From the NCBI GenBank assembly GCA_013146195.2, contig CM028383.1, positions 13,023,311 to 13,087,310 of the forward strand: a DNA stretch of 64,000 nt, written 5' to 3'. Both the position numbers and the translations under genes were made by a program. This DNA is from Codonopsis lanceolata. Its lineage: Eukaryota > Streptophyta > Magnoliopsida > Asterales > Campanulaceae. The notes beneath the pieces were generated by a model, which was not told the origin of the DNA, searched no databases, and worked only from the letters and a program-made list of their open reading frames with translations. Shown here piece after piece: positions 21,137 through 33,568 of the stretch. Position 1 is the stretch's first letter. The number at the start of each line of letters is the position of its first letter.

Positions 21137-24100
21137 TGTGACGACCCGACCCGGATCCCAAGACGAGATCCCAAGGTCGTGCCATCAGGACAAACTAAGA
21201 GACAAACAAGCACCTGCTAAGCATAATGGTGCGAGTCAAAAGACGGGCCAACAAGCCCAAACAGAAGGTAAAGCCATAACGGCAATACAGAAAATCAAAA
21301 CCTAAAACCGCGGAAGCAAACTCATAATGGGACCCGAGCTATCAAGCTCCCCGAATGAAAGCAACCAAAGAGATAGTAAATCTCTCCCCAAAAATTCGAC
21401 GCGTGACGCAACATTAGACACGCACAACAAACCATCAACCAAGGCAAGAATGCATGTAATCCCAATAAACAACACTCAACGGCTATAACATGCCGGAGGA
21501 ACAATTCACTATAACCACATAATCAATGCTAAACCACCAACCCAACCTCACGACTAAAACTATCGGAGGTAGGAACAACAATATACCACAACTAGAATAA
21601 ACGAGCCACACATGCTCGAAACGACAAAGGAAATAAATACTAGGGGTACAAATGCCCGACAATACAACCGGCTCCCAAATACACAACCATAATAAAACGC
21701 TACAATCTACCCAAGTAAAGTCTACATAACTTTACATTCGAGCCTCACAATAAATACAACATAATAATTAACTCCAAGCTTTTGACTTGGAAGACCACCT
21801 GCTAAGAGTCGATATCCGAAGCCGCTGCGCGTACTAACGGGATCACTGCACACACTAGGGAAAACAATCACACGGAGTGAGTCATAATGACCCAGTAAGT
21901 TTCTAAATGCAACATGTGGCATATTATGACATGGCATGGCATAAATGCACAATCACATAAAATCATGGTATCATACTAATATACCACCATAAAACATGTA
22001 CTTAATTTTTAAAGCACATAAACTCACATAAATCAAGTAGCATATTATTTTCCATATACATGCTCATAAATAATCATGTGTAACAGTAAACGTAAATCGA
22101 ACCGTTACAATCAAATCCGGTTCAAAACCCAACCAACTTACCATGAGATCAAATCTCAAACCAAGATCCGGGCTCAATTCCCAAATCGATCATACCCTGG
22201 GGTTCCGTCCCCAATAATCACAACTCATCAGATTTCCTTTAATGAGTACTCGTTACATTCATCCAGTCTCCGGATGAGAAATGAGAGCTCGATGTCTAGC
22301 TAGATGGCATAACACGAGATCACATCCCACTATTGGCCAAATAGTGAGGAGAGGGAACCAATGCAACGATTCATAGCGATTGTTTCCAAAGACTATGAAT
22401 CGTCCCATTGCCGACACAACAACCAAACCCGCCAGCTGGACTTTAAACCAAACCATCAAGTAAATATTTACTTGCATAAACCAATGAGACCAAGTTCATA
22501 TTTATCGGACTCATTAAACCATGTAGGACATAATGCTCTACAACAATCTCATAATCCATGCACATAATTGCATATAACCACGTAGGACATAATGCTCTAC
22601 GAAATCTCATAAACCATGCATATAATCGCATAAAATCAAGTAGGACATAATGCTCTACCAAACATCATGAACAATGCATATAACCATTATGTTCAACTAA
22701 CATACAAGTTTAGTTCAAGAACTATTTTATTGAGGTATTCATTATTCCTCAAGTCATTAATCCCTTCAAGCATAGCTTACAAGCTTAACAAAATGTAAGG
22801 TGAGGTCTTCCATAATCCTCAACTCAAACCAAACCAAGACCACTCGCTAGTCTCAAAATATCCACCAATCAAGACTTATTATTCTAGTCTTTATTTTGAG
22901 TATACCGGACTCAATCATAGTCCTAATCGGCATACATGATCGATAATACCAACACCATACTTAAAACATTATGACTACTCCGTAGTCACTTCAAGTGTTT
23001 TCATATGTACGCAACAAAAATCCTTGAGAAGAAGATTCTCTCTTAGTCTTCTCTTAAATAATCTCATGACCTTATGTGGGTCTCTATGGTCCCATGCTCT
23101 AACAAGCATGCTTAAAATGTATTCTAGTCATTCTCCAAAACATAAGTGTCGCCATAGGACATAACCAAAAACCCGGTGTGCCCAAGCACAACCCAAGCAA
23201 ACCCAAACATTGTAGGGTTCCAACCCGAGGCTCTTTATCATTTTATTGGCCTTATTACGACTGCTGAGTCTTACTAACACATTTCATTCTTTATGTGTTC
23301 TATAAATTCACACCGTAAGAATTTCTTAAGGTTTATAACCAAATCTCAATAGTCACTCGGGCTTAATTCCCAAGACTAAAAATCCACAAAACACATCTCA
23401 ATCACTAATCATTAAAGTTTGGAAGTTATGTTCTTCCCTTCATTAACCAAACGAAATCCAATCATCGTAGGATTTCAACCCAAGTTTGCTTAACATATTA
23501 TCAAGCCTATAATGACTCCGTTGAGTCTAATCTACCCTTTTCTAAAATTTTAGGGCATAGAAGCTATGGTTCTCAATTCTCCCTATATTCATAATTATCA
23601 ACAATAGCCATCATCCCGGTTCGTTTAACTCACATAAACCCGACAAAACCTTCACTAATATAACATAGAATAAATTCATCATTTTGAGCACAATTTCAAT
23701 TAGCTCATCTTACCAATCATAATTCCAAATTCATGATTAAATCATACAACCTAGTTCAATATACTCTATTAAGCATATAAAACATAGTAATCAAGCTCAC
23801 TTCATTAATTTAGCAAGCTAAACCAAATTTGGGCAAAACACCCTCCAAGTATCTCAACCAAACCAACATCAAAACTCATGGATAATCAACATACCCAAGT
23901 TCAATAGACTAATTAGAACATGAATTTCACATATTTCATGGTCTCACATAGGTCAATCCCATTCTAACATCAATTTGGAAACCTAGGGTTCATGCTTCTC
24001 TACAAACCCTAACAATGGCTTCCATTGACCTCACATAGCACAAATGGTTGTTTTCCCTAGGTCAATGGAGCCCAAAAGCAAGAAATAGGGTAGAAACTTA

Positions 24101-25060
24101 CCTCAACACGCCCCAAAAGCGCCATTCCCGAAATTCCAAGAGGGAGGTTGTTCTTCTCAACCTTCACTTCAAATCCATGGTGTAGATTAGAGAAGGAAGA
24201 ACCTAGCCATGGCCTCCCAAGATAGAACCCTTCAAGCCCTAGAAATCACCCTCTCTCTCCCGGTTTTTGTGGTGCTTGTAGAAGATGGGAGAGAGAAATC
24301 GCAATGTTGGCCGAACAAAGGAGAGAGAGTGCGGCTGTTTTGGGTTTTATATGGGGGATTAATTCCCCTAATCCACTCACTAATCAACCCCTAATCCCAC
24401 TAATAATGTTTAGGACATGTATTAGGCTAAGTAGGAGGGTTTAGGTTAGGTTTAGATTGGGTTTAAGTGGGTAGAAATTGGTCAACAATTCAAAAATCCA
24501 CAAAATCCCGTAACAGGCTGCCCAGACCCCTTGGGTCGCTTGGTCTTATATGATGCGACCGCATCACTCCCCTTTACACTACACATTCATTTGTTGATTC
24601 CTTGCTCGGTTTGGGCTGCCTCTCGTTCCGCGATGCATTCTCGAGCCTTAAAGCTTCGAAATGGCTCAAAATTGAACCCTTAAAGTCCTTAAACATTAAA
24701 CTAATCAATCCAAGTCTCAAACCAATTTTAAAGTAGGTCTAGACTCCCATAAACAACACCGAAACAACCGCAAACCGGCGCAAAGACGTAACAACTTACT
24801 ATCGAACGTCGAATGAAACCACAAACCGACTGCGGGTAATAACCCATGATTATAAACACCTATTAGGGCTACAAAATAGGCCTGAATGCCTCCCAGATGA
24901 TGCTCAATAGGGGAAATAGGCTCCGAAGACGAGACGCCTGCCTGCCAATCTCAAATCCGCGATAAGGAGAATTGCTATTCTCGAGGCGCCAAAACTTCAC
25001 GAGACTTATGGAATACATCCAATTAGAAGTCTAACACATCTAAACATGTTATTTAATCAT
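21137..25060 (-). repeat. Probable long solo LTR, minus orientation
   Basis: About 3.9 kb of non-coding DNA begins at TGTGACGACCCGACCC, the mirror image of a plant Ty3/gypsy LTR end. Read on the minus strand it has a TATA-like box (plus 24344-24351) followed by a leader-like GA/CT-rich tract. Three 58-59-bp repeats with taggacataatgctctac lie at 22524, 22583 and 22641. No ORF of note is present. The high-coordinate terminus is uncertain and no target duplication matching gttat (21132-21136) was found. Confidence 0.45.
22524..22700. repeat. Three tandem units of 58-59 bp
   Basis: The core taggacataatgctctac is repeated at 22524, 22583 and 22641 within the proposed LTR. Confidence 0.85.
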
Positions 25061-27497
25061 CATGTAAAGATCCGGGACCATCGAGGTCAAGAACACAAAA
25101 CCCGACAACTTTCAATCGGCCAAGATTGACTATCGTCTGTTACTTGACTTTAGCAAGTCAACAACTAAATGACATCTCTTGAAAGTATTTTGATCTTAAT
25201 ATGGTCTCTCATACATATCTAGACTCTCTCACGAGTAAACGAGCAATCAACCAGGAAGAAATGCGAGCATTGACGCAATTCACGCTAACCGAATCGGATC
25301 TTACGCGAGCCCCCGCTCAATCCGCAACAACAAATGACTTCTCCCGAAGACAGCGAAGCATTAACCCACGCCTAAAAAAGGGCCTTTAAGAGTTTATAAA
25401 AAGTGCTATTTTCGCCTAAAAAAAATATAAGCGCTATGCCGTCCGATTTCTATAGAAAATAGCACTAAAAGAGCCATTATTATGGCCAAATATTTATAGA
25501 TATATTTGTAATTCTCGGAAGGAAGCGACGGAAGTTTGTAATAATATAGCATAATATACTGTTTAAATGCTTTATTTCATTTGCTAAATAAATATAATAA
25601 AATTATTTTAGTCAAAACTATTTTGAAACCAAAAGGGCGAGTGGGTGCCTAATAACCCCCACCTCGTAACTTAGCCTCTCGAACCCTTTTTACAAACTCT
25701 CAAGTTATTTTTTTGTTTTTTTATTTCTCCTTAAAATAAAGACGCGACTTTATTACAACATTTTTGGATCACAGAAGGCCCGGCAACATCTTTTTTTTGC
25801 ACTTTTCCATTATCCCCTAAACAAGGGAAGATGAAATGAAAGGGTGATGCATTTTTCAGATTGTTTTCCCAAACAAGGGAGGATGATGCCAGAGAAATCC
25901 AAAGCACTTATAGTGACCCAAAATGAACCTAAGTCCACAAGGAAGGTGGCGTGCTCCCACACATCCTTTTTTGCACTTTTCCGCTTCCCTCAAACAATGA
26001 AAAGGGTGATGCGTCAGATCTTGTTTTCCCTAAACAAGGGAGGATGAGATACGTAAAAATCCAAAGCACTCATAGTGGACTAAAGCACACTCAAGTGATC
26101 GAGGCGTATTCAACGCACTTTTGACAATACTCTTTTGCATTTTTAATTTCGCTTTCCCTAAACAAGGGATGACGGAATGAAAAGAGTGATGTCTTCCCCA
26201 GCCGCTGTTCCCTAAAAGGGAGCGCGTGATCCATCCTTCCTGAGCACTTATAGTGGCAATTCTACTAGACGCCGCTTTTATAAAAATAAAAAGGGCTAGA
26301 CTCGCCATTAAAAAAAAACCGCTTTAGTTTCGGCTAAAATATGCTTATTATATTTCTTTGATATTTTAAATATCACATTTTTATATATTTGTATATATAT
26401 TTGTACATAACCATTCATTTTATGCTAGCTGCCTGTGTACTGTTACATGTATATTTAAAAAAACAAAAAAATAATATAATAAATAGATTTCCGGGCAAGT
26501 ATAACAAAAGGGCTTATTATTATTTTATTTCTCGATTTATATTATTATTCTCGCTTTGCTTTATTTTTTATCGCAAGAAAATATGTAAATATTATTTCAT
26601 TTTGTTATTTTATTTTGGGGATTAGGGCCAATATGTAATTAATAGGAATAGATAGATTCTCCACTTTTCTTTCTACTGATCCGACCAATATTATTTCACG
26701 CTCAAACTAAAAAGTCGAGAAAATCCACAAAGAACAAAGCAAAAGACATGTCATATCTACTTTATTTATCGCTTTATATCTAAAAGAAAAAAAAACATTT
26801 ATCGCTTAGATACAACACACACACGCGAACACACGTAGAAATAGCCCGAACTGTTACCTCTACCCCTACGGCCTACCCCGCATCACCAATGTTATATTAT
26901 GTATAGTCAGACACTTCATGGATCGATCGTGTTTTATATCTCTCGAGTTATTGACCAATCCCCTGCAAAAAAAAAAAAAAGAAGAAGGAAGCAAAGCAAA
27001 AAAAAAAAAGAGAGATGCAAAAAAAAGAATAAAAATACGCATTGGCCGAACAATACCCGACCTACACCATTTTGAATGGTGGATCCCAGCAGTGGCTCGC
27101 CCGAGACCGATTCGGGAGTCCCCGGAATACGAGGGTCCTATATTTCGAGAAAGAATCCATTATTCTAGAATAGTCCTCGAGATCGGCAAAACAAAGTGTG
27201 TGCTGTCCGATCAATCAGGAAAATAATAATAATAAAAAAATATTAATAAAGGCACACTGCACTCAACCAAGAAAGCCACCAACCTTTCATCGTTCAAACC
27301 CTTTCTCACCCGAAGTTTGGAAAGGCAGATATACCGCCGTTGATACGGATACTGTGCACAGAGATCGAAAAAAAAGTATTGGGGTCGATCGTAAAAGGGC
27401 GCATCAGCATGTAGGGTACAAATTTGAGCACGGCAGTGAAATGAGCAACCGCTAGCCCAGACGATACGGGCTCTGTGGTATATGTCGATTCTCGAAT
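25060..27497. other. Non-coding DNA, partly LTR-derived
   Basis: No gene is seen. The stretch 25400-25500 has a near-inverted pair (gctattttcgcc .. gaaaatagcac). The stretch 25819-26260 has imperfect direct repeats (next entry). Around 27090-27110, read on the minus strand, ggcgagccactgctggga resembles the primer binding region of Tat-type elements, which hints at retrotransposon leader DNA. Confidence 0.35.
25819..26260. repeat. Imperfect direct repeats with core aacaaggga
   Basis: The core aacaaggga(g/a)gatga occurs at 25819, 25872, 26033 and 26161, alternating with aa(a)gggtgatgc(g/a) and aatccaaagcac(t/c)atagtg. The larger unit is about 160 bp (25872 to 26033). Such arrays are common in LTR U3 or leader regions, but the host element is not defined. 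Confidence 0.65.
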
Positions 27498-28259
27498 CCT
27501 TATGTACTTGCTTAGATGAATTTATATTCATAATAACCATTTTACAAGTTTACATGTGGCCAACGCTCATAGTAGTAGTTGTCGTCGTAAGTTTGATTCT
27601 CCGATTCGCGACATTTTAGTTATCGTGTTGTTATTACTCTGCTTAGTATTATTTTGATCCTAGGTTTGGCCCCGGATGACTAGGGTACTTTGGGGATTAA
27701 CTTGATATTATTTTGGTTTGTCGTTTAAGTTTGAACACGCCTGCGTGTTTCATTCCGTGTGACTTGTGTATTCGCCGATTACCCATAGGTCGTAGTATTT
27801 GGCCATAGTTTTCTATAGACAACTCGGAATTGAGATCCGTTTGATCGTTAGAAACAAGATTTCAAGATATTTCTAACCATTCCTCTTGCGTATTTTTTTA
27901 TTTGTATTTCAGTACATACGTATTTTTAAAGATGACTAAATCATTTATTCTCTGTATTTCCAAATTTGAGTTTTTGCATTTTATTGGATTTACTTGGAGA
28001 CCCTTAATGAATTTCACTACACCTGAACTTAGACCTTAATTAGAGTGGATTAAGCCTAATTTAAAATTTTAGCACTAAGTCATCAATTATGGACTTAATC
28101 TCACTTAAAAATTGACCTATAAGGGCTTGACACTTGTTTTCCACTCACTCTCTCACCTCTTAATGTACCATGGCTAGAGAACTCCACTCATTACACCTCC
28201 TAAAATCAGATTTTTACAGCCACCATGGATGAGAGCTTGAGTGTGGGAGATGGTGAGAA
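27498..28259 (+). repeat. LTR-like repeat, copy B, truncated by the assembly gap
   Basis: It matches 9500-10260 in order and orientation (tgtacttgct.., gtcgtcgtaagtttgatt, ggatgactagg, ggcttgacacttg). It runs into the run of N at 28260. The two copies are about 18 kb apart and clearly diverged, so they need not belong to one element. Confidence 0.75.
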
Positions 28260-28359
28260 NNNNNNNNNNNNNNNNNNNNNNNNNNNNNNNNNNNNNNNNN
28301 NNNNNNNNNNNNNNNNNNNNNNNNNNNNNNNNNNNNNNNNNNNNNNNNNNNNNNNNNNN
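28260..28359. other. Assembly gap of exactly 100 N
   Basis: A run of 100 N is a conventional placeholder for a gap of unknown size. Continuity between copy B on the left and the telomere-like repeats on the right is therefore not shown. Confidence 1.
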
Positions 28360-28510
28360 CCTAAAGCGTAAACCTTAAACCTTAAACCTTAAACTAAGCC
28401 TAAACCTAAATAGAACCTAAACCTAAACCATAAACCTAATTTGTAACACTAACCTTAAACCTAAACCATAACACTAACACTAACCCTAAACTTAACCTTA
28501 AACAACCCCA
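28360..28510. repeat. Degenerate telomere-like repeat (CCTAAAC / CCTTAAAC)
   Basis: About 150 bp consists of variants of cctaaac, ccttaaac and ccataac. The plant telomere repeat is CCCTAAA; perfect units are rare here, so this is an interstitial or subterminal degenerate array, not a functional telomere. A C-rich segment (accccaccca) follows to 28620. Confidence 0.75.
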
Positions 28511-28659
28511 CCCACCCCACCGCCAACCCCACCCCACCCCTGACTAACCCAAACCAGCTTCCCGTCCATCCCGAGCCCGCTATCCCACCCCTACCCCCAA
28601 CCCACTTACCCACCTAAAATAAAGGTCTTAATATTTTTTATTTTTATTAAATGTTGGTG

Positions 28660-29610
28660 TGTAATTAAAATGTTATAATTCTATTTTTATATTGTAGATG
28701 AAATATACATGTTAGTTTGTATGAATGGAAGTATGCTAGTGTAAATTTAGGCGTATTAATGTTTAAACATCGATTTATATGCGTTTGTTAATTTGGGTAG
28801 CCATGTTGATGCTATGAAATCCATGGTTGTAGTTTAATTGACTTTGAAATAAAAGATAACTTTATGTAAGTTTGGGGGGTGTTAATGTAAATAGTAAGAA
28901 ATAAAAGGGGTGTTAGTGTAAATTTAGTGTATTAATGCTTAAACATCGATTTATATACGTTTGTTAGCGGTAGCCATGTTGATGTTATGAAATCCATGGT
29001 TGTAGTTTAATTGACTTTGAAACCAAAAAGATAATTGTATGTATGCGTTGAGGGGTGTTAGTGTAAATGGTAAGAATTAAAGGGGTGTTAGTATAAATTT
29101 AGTGTATTAATGCTTAAACATGTCGGTTTATGTACGTTTGTTAGTGGGTAGCCATGTTGATGCTATGAAATCCATGGTTTTAGTTTACTTGACTTTGAAA
29201 CCGAACAACATAAGCGTATGTGCGTTTAGGGGGTATTAGTGTAAATAGTAAGAAATAAATGGGTGTTAGTGTAAATTTAGTGTATTAATGTTTAAACATT
29301 GATTTATGTACGTCTGTTAGATGGGTAGCCATGTTGATGCTATGAAATCCATGGTTGTAGTTTAGTTGGCTTTGAAACCAAAAAATATAATTGTATGTAC
29401 GTTTAGGGGGTGTTAGTGTAAATGGTAAGAAATAAAGGGGGTGTTAATGTAAATTTAGTGTATTAATGTTTAAACATCGATTTATGTACGCTTGTTAGCT
29501 AGGTAGCCATGTTGATGCTATGAAATACATGGTTGTAGTTTAATTGACTTTGAAACCGAACAACATAACTGTATGTAAGTTGGGGGACTTTGAAGCCGAG
29601 CGTGCTTACT
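28660..29610. repeat. 178-bp tandem array, about five units
   Basis: The phrase ccatgttgatg begins at 28801, 28974, 29152, 29329 and 29507, giving periods of 173, 178, 177 and 178 bp. Other conserved words are gtgttagtgtaaat, tgtattaatg(c/t)ttaaacat and gaaatccatggtt. No ORF is present. The period is close to nucleosomal repeat length, as in plant satellites. It lies just left of the CACTA subterminal array, so it may be the interior of that element. Confidence 0.93.
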
Positions 29611-30233
29611 TTCAAGCAACATTTATTCTATTTCTTCTCTTTCCATTCCTCGGTTTAATACTCATATTGGGGGTGAAATGGGGTTGGACCATTTTGTTAT
29701 TATTATTAACTAATTGATTTTGGTTAACTTGTACATGTTTAGGTTCATCCAGCAAAAAAAACGAAGAAATGGTGATTATGCCATAAATGTATTCCTATGG
29801 TAAGCTTCTAAAGCTTCTTGTTTGATCATATGAAAACAATGACTTACTTTTTCTTGTTGATTTTTAATCAAAATAGTAATTTTACTTGGACAGGTTTTCT
29901 AGCTGATTGCGGTGAAGATGAAGTTTTTTTTGATACTCATGTCGTAGGATTTTTTTAATTTTATTTTTAGTTTTTTTTAATTAGATATAGTTTACATGGA
30001 TTTGTACAAGTTTAAATTTACAAGTTAACTCTAGAAACAAGTTTTTAGTATTAATTGTTATGTATAATTTACATGGATTGTTGTAATAACATTTACAGTT
30101 TGATGTTTTTAAATTGGTTTTATATTATTGTTTATTTTGTATCTTCAGTTTTGTATTAATTGTTATATTATCAGGTACAAAAATATATAATAATAGTAAT
30201 TTTGGGGTTTTTTTAAAATTTTTTTACATTATT

Positions 30234-30865
30234 AGCGACGGAATTTTTCGTCGCTGAAATTAAAATTTAATAAATTTTTAAACGCCTTTAGCGACGGAAT
30301 TTTCCGTCGCTGAAATTCAAATTTAATTAATTTTTAAAAGCCTTTAGCGACGGAAATTTCGTCATTGAAATTCAAATTTAATTAATTTTTAAGCGCCTTT
30401 AGCGGACGAAATTTCCGTCGCTGAAATTCAATTTAATTAATTTTTAAATGTCTTTAGCGACGAATTTTCCTTCGCTGAAATTCAATTTTAATTAATTTTT
30501 AAATGCCTTTAGCGGAATTTTCCGTCGCTAAAAGGTTAATTTCGATGACGGAAAATTCCGTCGCTAATCCTTTAGCGACGGAATTTTCCGTCGCTGAAGT
30601 CAATTTAATTAATTTTTAAATGCCTTTAGCGGCGGAATTTTCCGTCGCTAAAGGTTGAATTTCAGTGACGGAAAATTCCGTCGTAAAACAACTTAGCGAC
30701 GGAAAATTCCGTCGCTAAAGGCAACCGGAAATCGTCCGTCGGCATCGGCGTAGGATTAGCGACGGAATGGCGGCGGAAAAATTCCGTCGCTAGGGGCCTT
30801 TAGCGACGGAATTTCGCCTTTAGCGACGGAAAATTCCGTCACTAAAGGTCATTTTTCTAGTAGTG
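30234..30865. mobile_element. Right end of a CACTA transposon with palindromic subterminal repeats
   Basis: The right terminus is aaaaatgacc.. reversed: the plus strand ends ttctagtagtg at 30865, i.e. CACTACTAGAAAAATGACC on the minus strand, a typical En/Spm (CACTA) inverted terminus. Inside it, near-palindromes GCGACGGAA..TTCCGTCGC repeat about every 55-56 bp (30234, 30290, 30346, 30401, 30456, 30511) and become denser and mixed in orientation up to the end. Such subterminal repeats are the binding sites for the element's own TnpA-type protein. The left terminus was not found and probably lies in or beyond the gap; 28360-30233 may be the element's interior. Confidence 0.9.
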
Positions 30866-30866
30866 A

Positions 30867-33568
30867 ATGGTTGTAAGAATGGTTATGCCATAATTTTTTT
30901 TAACCAATGATAAGAAGAGGGTAAATGTTATGGGTGTGAATTCAAATGTCTGCACATGGGAAATATGGGTAAGTTGTATTAAGGGTGAAACAACTTTTCA
31001 AATTAAAACTTTCTGTACTATTTATCAATGTAGAATAAATTATAAGAGTAGATGTTGCAGTGTTGGATGGCTTGCAAAAGAATTTCATGATAAAATTTTG
31101 AATAGTCCAAAATGGAAGATAGGAGAGTTTAAGAAAGAGGTGATAGAAAGATTTGGATTGGATGTTAGCAGGATCATGTGTATAAGGGCTAGGGCTAGGG
31201 TTCTTGGTGAAGAATTGGGATCCTTGGATGGCCACTATGTCAAACTGTGGGATTACAAGAAGGAATTAAAGAAAACAAATGAGGGCAGTACAGTAGAGAT
31301 AGAGAATTTGGTACATCCAACCAATGGAAATGAATATTTTTCTAAGATTTACATTTGTTTTGATGTATTGAAAAAGGGGTTTCTTGAAGGGTGTAGGCCT
31401 GTTTTGGGGCTTGATGGGTGCTTTCTAAAAGGAATTTGTAAAGTTGAATTGCTTGTTGCAATAGGAAGGGATGCAAACAATCAATAGCTTCTACAGTTCT
31501 ACTGCCTTTTTGTTGAGCACAGAAACTGTGCAAGGCATATTTACAACAATTGGAGGAAAGATTTCAAGGGAGGTGAACTAAGAAAAGCTTTCTGGGCAGT
31601 GGTGTATGTAAGTACAGAAAGTGAAATGAAAGAAAAATTAGAAAAGATGAAAGAAATTGATCAGGCTGTTTATGAAGAGGAACCTTGAACAATTTTGTAG
31701 GGCTTACTTCAATACTAAAATGAAAGTAGACAATGTTAAGAATAACATGGCTGAGGCTTTTAATGGAACAATTGTTGAATTTAAGGTTAAGCCTTTAATT
31801 TACATGTTAGAAAAGATTATGTTGTACATGATGGGTATGTTGCAGAAAAGAAGGGAGTGGATGATGAAATACTTTGATGATTATTGCCCTGCAATCAAGA
31901 ATGTCTTGGAAAAAAACAAACAAGATGTGAAATTTTGGAGCTTAATCTACAATGGGTATGAGATATTTGAGGTGACCTATGGAAAAGAAGGTTATGTAGT
32001 TAATCTTAGTCAGTGGACTTGCACTTGCAGAAAATGGCAACTAAATGGAATTCCTTACACCCATGCTATTGCAGCCATTTACCAAAAAGGTGAGAGGCCA
32101 TAAAACTACTTGGATCAGTGCTACCTAAAAACAACTTTTCTGAAAGCTTATGGTTATTATATGAATCCAATTAGTGGAGAACATCAGTGGCCAAAATCAA
32201 GAAGGACTCCTTTGCTATCTACTGCAAATAAGAAAATGTTTGGAAGACAAAAAAAAAATAGGATTAAGGCTCCACATGAAGAAAAAAAAGGTAAGGCTAG
32301 TGAAGCAGGAAGTGCAACTTAAGGTGGAGACAAATAAGGTTTATCAAGGAAAGGTAGGTGATGAACTGAAAATTATGCAATGTGGCTGGACACAATAAGA
32401 TAACCTGCCCCAAAGCAAAGGTTGCAACTAGTGCATTGAGATCACTTCCTGAAGATGGATCAAGTCACACCATTCAGGTTAATTATGTTTTCTATTTTCC
32501 TTCTTGTTTTCCTTGCATGTCTAACATATTTTGTTTATTGTCTGCACATTAGGCCCCTAGTCTTGGTGATGGAGCAAGGCATGCAGACCAAAAGAATTTT
32601 GGAATTGGAACTCAATCAAGTTAGGTATAATACTTCCTTACATTCACATTTATATTTTCTTTGTTTACCCAAAATGTCTTATCATTTTATTTGATGATGA
32701 ATAGGCCCCTATTATTGGTGATGGACCAAGGTAGGCATGTGTTGGATCTCAAAAAACTCAGGTAAAACATGTAATACTTTGTTACATTTCATATGTGATA
32801 TAGGATCCTTGTCTAAACATGGTCTTGTCTTTTAAATAGACAAGCGGTGTTAGAGAAACTGCAAAGCAAGGAAGGGAAGTGAATTTAGGTGTTGGATCTC
32901 AAAAAACTCAAGTAAAACATGTAATACTGCCATACATTTCATATGTGATATAGGCTCCTTGTCTAAACATGGTCTTATCTTTTAAATAGATAACTGGTGT
33001 TAGAGAAAATTTAATGCAAGGATGGGAAGTGAACATATGTGTTGGCGCTCAAGCAACTCAGGTACTGCTTGTCTTTTTCAGACGTGTTCTGCTTCTCTTG
33101 GCTACACAGTTTTTGTTTTTAACAACTTAATTTTTTGTCAAACAACAAATAGACATCTATTTTAGTGATGGATTAAGGCAAGTATGGAAAATAAACAGAG
33201 GTACTAAATGTGAGCCAAGTCAGGTACTGCTTTTCATTTCAATATATTCTTTGTTGTAAGACTCAAATAAATGTATTTTCTATTAACATTTCATTTGTTT
33301 GTCTTTCCATTAGGGACCTATAACTATAAGTACATCTGAAGGGAGCACCAGTTATAAGAGTGCACCCAAGGGATCACCACTTAAGACAGGTAGGAAGATT
33401 GCTTTTATTAGGAGTGAGGTTCAAACTCAACAAGGCAACACTCAAGTAATTAAGAAAATCAAACTTGAGAAAGTAGAAGCAGTCAGAAAGTCACAAAGGA
33501 ACATGAATAACATGTGGAAGCAAAAATGTAAGGAGACCAATGGAATGACAATTGACATAGATTAGATG
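30867..33568 (+). pseudogene. MULE (MuDR-type) transposase gene, broken
   Basis: A Mutator-like transposase starts abruptly at the CACTA end. Segment 30906-31484 has NDKKRV, WLAKEF, the YICFDVLKKGF block, GLDGCFLKG (first catalytic Asp) and VAIGRDANNQ, then a TAG at 31485. The same frame resumes at 31512 with VEHRNCARHIYNNWRK. The 60-80 residues normally between them, including the second catalytic Asp (SDQ motif), are missing. A frameshift near 31675 leads to the SWIM zinc finger part (CTCRKWQLNGIPYTHAIAAI), a stop at 32101, a frame with INPISG-like text to 32322, and a shifted zinc knuckle (CG.AGHNKITC) near 32378-32412. Short exons follow to a TAG at about 33563. Transposase would cut and paste elements with MULE termini; this copy cannot. 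The N-terminus is lost, consistent with the CACTA having inserted into the MULE. Confidence 0.9.
32738..33060 (+). repeat. 150-bp tandem duplication in the MULE C-terminal exons
   Basis: The phrase gtgttgg(a/c)(t/g)ctcaa begins at 32739, 32889 and 33039, 150 bp apart. The first two units also share aacatgtaatact, catatgtgatatagg and gtctaaacatggtctt, so each unit contains an exon, a splice donor-like ctcaggtaa and an intron. A weaker ancestral copy (gcccct.g.cttggtgatgga.caagg) is seen at 32552 and 32705. Confidence 0.85.

Noticed and set aside
27080..27120. Plus-strand primer binding site near cagtggctcgcc
   Set aside because: Only the reverse strand resembles a known Tat-type site, and no LTR end precedes it at the right distance; left as a hint in the description only.
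28360..28510. True chromosome end
   Set aside because: Units are degenerate, only about 150 bp long, and are followed by transposon DNA; they adjoin a scaffold gap, not an end.
28660..29610. CRISPR-like array
   Set aside because: Units of 178 bp are repeated end to end with no unique spacers, in plant nuclear DNA.
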